DNA of 64,000 nucleotides from positions 62,001 through 126,000 of the forward strand of contig NZ_JAIWNB010000001.1 in the NCBI RefSeq assembly GCF_020215705.1. The letters run 5' to 3'. Below the pieces are notes generated by a model, which saw nothing but the letters and a program-made list of their open reading frames with translations, was not told the DNA's origin and made no database searches. Shown here one piece after another: positions 61,300-64,000 of this stretch; the first letter of the stretch is position 1, and each line of letters begins with the position of its first letter. Source of the stretch: Nonomuraea aurantiaca. Lineage in GTDB: Bacteria > Actinomycetota > Actinomycetes > Streptosporangiales > Streptosporangiaceae. The position numbers were made by a program, and so were the translations under genes.

Positions 61300-62835
61300 A
61301 TGGTTTCGGATAGCAACCGGCTGGTCGCCAAGCGCTACCAGTTACTGCGCGAACTGGGGCGCGGCGGTATGGGCGTGGTCTGGGAAGGCCGCGACACACT
61401 GCTCAACCGGCAGATCGCCGTTAAGGAAGTGCTCCTGCCCGCGGGACTGCCCCGGGCCGACCAGGAACGGCAGCTGCTCCGTACCGCCCGCGAGGCGCGC
61501 ATGGCGGCACGGCTGAACCACCCGTCCGTCGTGGCGATCTACGACGTGGTCGAGGAGGACGGCCGGCCGTGGATCATCATGGAGCTGGTGCGGTATCCCT
61601 CGGTGGAGGAGGTCGTCGCCACCTCCGGCGCCCTTCCGGTACGCCAGGCGGCCGACGTGGGCCGGCAGGTGCTGTCGGCGTTGCGGGCCGCGCACGAGGT
61701 CGGGATCCTGCACCGCGACGTCAAGCCGAGCAACATCCTGCTCACCGACGACGGCCGGGCCGTGCTCACCGACTTCGGCATCGCCACCGCCGAGGGCGAC
61801 GCCTCGCTCACCCAGACCGGGATGGTGACCGGCTCGCCGAGCTTCCTGGCTCCCGAACGGGTGCGCGCGGCCGAGTCCGGGCCCGCCTCCGACCTGTGGT
61901 CGCTCGGGGCCACGCTCTACGCCACGCTGGTCGGCCGGTCGCCGTTCGAGCGCGGCGATCCCATGGCCACGCTGAACGCGCTGCTGAGCGAGGAGCCGGA
62001 CTACCGCCGGATCCCGCCGATCATGCACCCGGTCCTGCAAGGGCTGCTGCGCAAGGAGCCGCACGAACGGGTCAACGCCGAGCAGGCCGACGCGCTGCTG
62101 GCCGCCGTCGTCGCCGCCAAGCAGCCGAACGCCGACCGGGTCGTGGTGGAGCCGAAGCCGCCCCGCGGCGGCCGTACCCTCCTTGCGGCGGCAGCGGCGG
62201 CGGTGCTGGTGGTCGCCGGCGGCGGGTTCGCCTTCTTCAAGTTCAGCGGGTCGGCGGAAGGCGCGCCGCGCGTCACGCAGAGCGCCGTGACCAGCGCGCC
62301 GCCGAGCACCCCGCCGCCCAGCGCCAAGACGAGCGCGACGCCCACCCCCACCCCGACGCCCACCCCGACCAGGGTGGTGGCGGCGGTACGGGCCTGGAAG
62401 TCGCCCGACGGCTGGTCCATCATGCGGCCCACCGGCTGGAAGGGCGCCCGCAAGGAGGCATACACCGAGTGGACGCGCCGGGACCGGACCGGGCACTTCG
62501 GCGTCCAGGCCATCTACGTCAACCTCGACCCGAACCAGATCATCCGCGACTCGCAGGAGACCGCCGGGCAGAACGACCAGGACCTGCGGACCCTGCGCCG
62601 CAGGTCCGTCACCCACCAGGGGACCAAGGCCGTGGAATGGGAGTTCACCTACACGGCGGGGCCGCCCGGCGACGCGCCGTGGAGCACGCAGGGCGTGAAG
62701 TACCACGAGGTGCAGCGGGCGGTGGCGATCGGGGACACCGCCTACATCCTGTCGTGGACGGCCACCGAGGCACGGTGGAGACAAGACCAGGGGTTGATGC
62801 GGCAGGTGATCGCCAGCTTTACGGTAGCGGCATGA
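61300..62835 (+). CDS. Transmembrane serine/threonine protein kinase (PknB-like layout)
   Basis: A 511-residue protein. Kinase domain ~12-270: Gly loop LGRGGMGVVWEGRD, Lys42 in IAVKEVLL, catalytic HRDVKPSNILL (Asp near 140), DFGIATAEGD activation loop, then a basic juxtamembrane region, one TM helix near 293-315 (LLAAAAAAVLVVAGGGFAFF), a Pro/Thr-rich linker (PTPTPTPTPTPTR) and an extracellular domain (GWSIMRPTGWKGARKEAYTE). It probably senses envelope conditions. ATG at 61300 with AAGGG upstream. It overlaps the next gene by 4 bp. Confidence 0.92.
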   Translation: MVSDSNRLVAKRYQLLRELGRGGMGVVWEGRDTLLNRQIAVKEVLLPAGLPRADQERQLLRTAREARMAARLNHPSVVAIYDVVEEDGRPWIIMELVRYPSVEEVVATSGALPVRQAADVGRQVLSALRAAHEVGILHRDVKPSNILLTDDGRAVLTDFGIATAEGDASLTQTGMVTGSPSFLAPERVRAAESGPASDLWSLGATLYATLVGRSPFERGDPMATLNALLSEEPDYRRIPPIMHPVLQGLLRKEPHERVNAEQADALLAAVVAAKQPNADRVVVEPKPPRGGRTLLAAAAAAVLVVAGGGFAFFKFSGSAEGAPRVTQSAVTSAPPSTPPPSAKTSATPTPTPTPTPTRVVAAVRAWKSPDGWSIMRPTGWKGARKEAYTEWTRRDRTGHFGVQAIYVNLDPNQIIRDSQETAGQNDQDLRTLRRRSVTHQGTKAVEWEFTYTAGPPGDAPWSTQGVKYHEVQRAVAIGDTAYILSWTATEARWRQDQGLMRQVIASFTVAA

Positions 62836-63815
62836 CGCCTTGGAATCTGCTCGCGCTGGCGCCGCTCCCCGAGGAGGTGCTGCGGCAGTTGCTCGCGCCG
62901 CTCGGCGACCGGGTGGCCGTGCGGGTGCCGCCGGCCCGTGACCGCGCCGCGCTCCTGGCCTCGCTGGCCGAGGCGGAGATCGTGCTCGGCGACTGGACGG
63001 CCCAGCTGGCCCTCGACGCCGAGGCGGTGGCCGCCGCGCCCCGGCTGGCCTTCGTCCAGCAGCCCTCGGTCGGCGTCGACGGCCACGACCTGGCCGCGCT
63101 GGCCGCCGCCGGCGTGCCGCTGGCCAACACGGCCGGCGTCAGCGCCGTCGCGGTGTCCGAGTGGTGCCTGGCCGCCGCCCTGTCGCTGTCGCGCAAGCTC
63201 GCCGAAGCCGACGCCGCCGTCCGTGCGGGCCACTGGCCGCAGCAGGGCCTCCAGCCTCGTGAGCTGCACGGCCGGCAGGTCGGCATCGTCGGCTACGGCC
63301 CGATCGGCGCGGCCTGCGCCCGGCTGTTCCGGGCGTTCGGCTGCCAGGTGTCCTACTGGACCCGCACACCCCGCGCGGAGCCGGGCTACCAGGAGCTGGC
63401 GCCGCTGCTGTCCGACTCAGACGTGGTCGTCGTGGTGATCGCGCTGTCCGACGAGACCCGCGGGCTGATCGATCCCCGGCGGCTGAAGCAGGGCGCGTTA
63501 CTGGTCAACGCGGCCAGGGGCGGGGTCGTCGACCAGGCGGCGCTGGCCGACGCGCTCACCGGCGGGCACCTCGGCGGCGCCGCGCTCGACGTGTTCGACA
63601 CCGAGCCGCTGCCCGACGGCGACCCGCTGCGCGAGATCGACGGCGTGCTGTTGTCGCCGCACGTCGCCGGAGTGACGCCGGAGTCCACCGGACGCCTGCT
63701 CACGGCCACGATGGCCAACCTCACGGCCGCGCTGGACGGCCACGAGGTGGCCAACGTGATCAACGGCATATCGCCGATCATCCGCCGGAAGTTTCCGAGT
63801 TCGCCCACCGCGTAG
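62832..63815 (+). CDS. D-isomer-specific 2-hydroxyacid dehydrogenase
   Basis: A 327-residue NAD-dependent dehydrogenase. The NAD loop is VGIVGYGPIGAACARLFRAF. The catalytic Arg is in VNAARGGVVDQAALADAL, Glu in DVFDTEPLPDGDP, and His in LLSPHVAGVTPES. Substrate side: SVGVDGHDLAALAAAGVPLA, NTAGVSAVAVSEW. It may act on D-lactate, glyoxylate/hydroxypyruvate or phosphoglycerate-like acids. ATGA overlap with the kinase gene (62832-62835) suggests co-translation, an odd pairing. Confidence 0.92.
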   Translation: MTPWNLLALAPLPEEVLRQLLAPLGDRVAVRVPPARDRAALLASLAEAEIVLGDWTAQLALDAEAVAAAPRLAFVQQPSVGVDGHDLAALAAAGVPLANTAGVSAVAVSEWCLAAALSLSRKLAEADAAVRAGHWPQQGLQPRELHGRQVGIVGYGPIGAACARLFRAFGCQVSYWTRTPRAEPGYQELAPLLSDSDVVVVVIALSDETRGLIDPRRLKQGALLVNAARGGVVDQAALADALTGGHLGGAALDVFDTEPLPDGDPLREIDGVLLSPHVAGVTPESTGRLLTATMANLTAALDGHEVANVINGISPIIRRKFPSSPTA

Positions 63816-63933
63816 GCATTCGACCGGGAACGATAAACAGTTTTCGTGTCTTTAACGACCCCGGTCTGGTCGATGTCAGTCCAGGGAGATACCTTCTTAC
63901 GGACGATCTCTACCGGCTCAAGGGGGTGCTTCC

Positions 63934-64000
63934 GTGACGACGACGATGTCGACACACCGACGGGCAGTAGAGCACATCAGGCAGTCGTACGCGGAGATCC
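63934..64000 (+). CDS. Start of a gene cut by the window edge
   Basis: GTG at 63934, seven bases after AGGGGG (63921-63926), begins VTTTMSTHRRAVEHIRQSYA and continues to the edge (about 22 residues visible). The pattern RRAVEHIRQSYAEI is like the first helix of FAD-linked oxidases of the actinobacterial DprE1-like/FAD-binding type, but 22 residues are too few to say. Start and frame are supported; identity is not. Confidence 0.45.
   Translation, partial: MTTTMSTHRRAVEHIRQSYAEI

Overview
The window is high-GC, densely packed DNA with many GTG/TTG starts and 1-4 bp overlaps. Its gene content (GuaB1-type GMP reductase, DUF1707, DUF4192, ECF41-like sigma factors, a type III PKS paired with an ICMT-like methyltransferase) points to an actinobacterium. 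A Streptosporangiaceae/Nonomuraea-like host is my inference, not something the sequence proves. No CRISPR array, rRNA operon or intact mobile element was seen.

Layout. 1-3.7 kb: partial hemerythrin-like gene, divergent TetR gene with a palindromic operator, SAM methyltransferase, and a type III polyketide synthase with an ICMT-type methyltransferase. 3.7-9.2 kb: vWA lipoprotein, tRNA-Ala(GGC), then a scarred zone (hairpins, MFS relic, a large secreted RCC1 beta-propeller on the minus strand, a broken TnpB relic) and a truncated haemoglobin. 9.2-18.5 kb: membrane protein, TetR-FAD monooxygenase-class II aldolase operon, GlxA-type regulator divergent from an MFS exporter, peptidyl-tRNA hydrolase 2, DUF3616 protein and an anchored envelope protein. 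18.5-23.6 kb: housekeeping run (FtsH, DUF937, Maf, EI24, DUF4192).

24-30.2 kb: a LacI-controlled sugar locus (LacI, binding protein, two permeases, ThuA, Gfo/Idh/MocA dehydrogenase). It has GATACGCATCG-type operators and no ATPase gene of its own. 30.2-37.6 kb: small proteins and a redox/drug block: MFS and WrbA divergent from MarR, ABM monooxygenase, second MarR, two almost identical nitroreductases flanking an SDR relic, and an FMN reductase.

37.6-45.5 kb is the most unusual part. An ECF41/SigJ-like sigma factor sits among LtrA, a stand-alone SdhA-like flavoprotein, an NmrA-like protein, a truncated sigma gene, a sigma2-SnoaL protein lacking sigma4, an Ohr-like peroxidase without the resolving cysteine, and a cupin. 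Five transcription units there start with the same element, TGTCACA-17 bp-GTCT(T/C), which reads as a compact local sigma regulon.

45.6-54.8 kb: MFS transporter with a 27-bp internal repeat, RlpA-like protein, ATP-dependent DNA ligase, FKBP, SDR, GuaB1, GyrI-like protein, and a TetR/FAD-monooxygenase pair sharing two 20-bp operators. 54.9-58.9 kb: a five-gene glycosyltransferase cluster. 58.9-64 kb: cytochrome P450 and CoA-transferase (minus), then a transmembrane Ser/Thr kinase overlapping a 2-hydroxyacid dehydrogenase, and the start of a further gene cut by the window edge.
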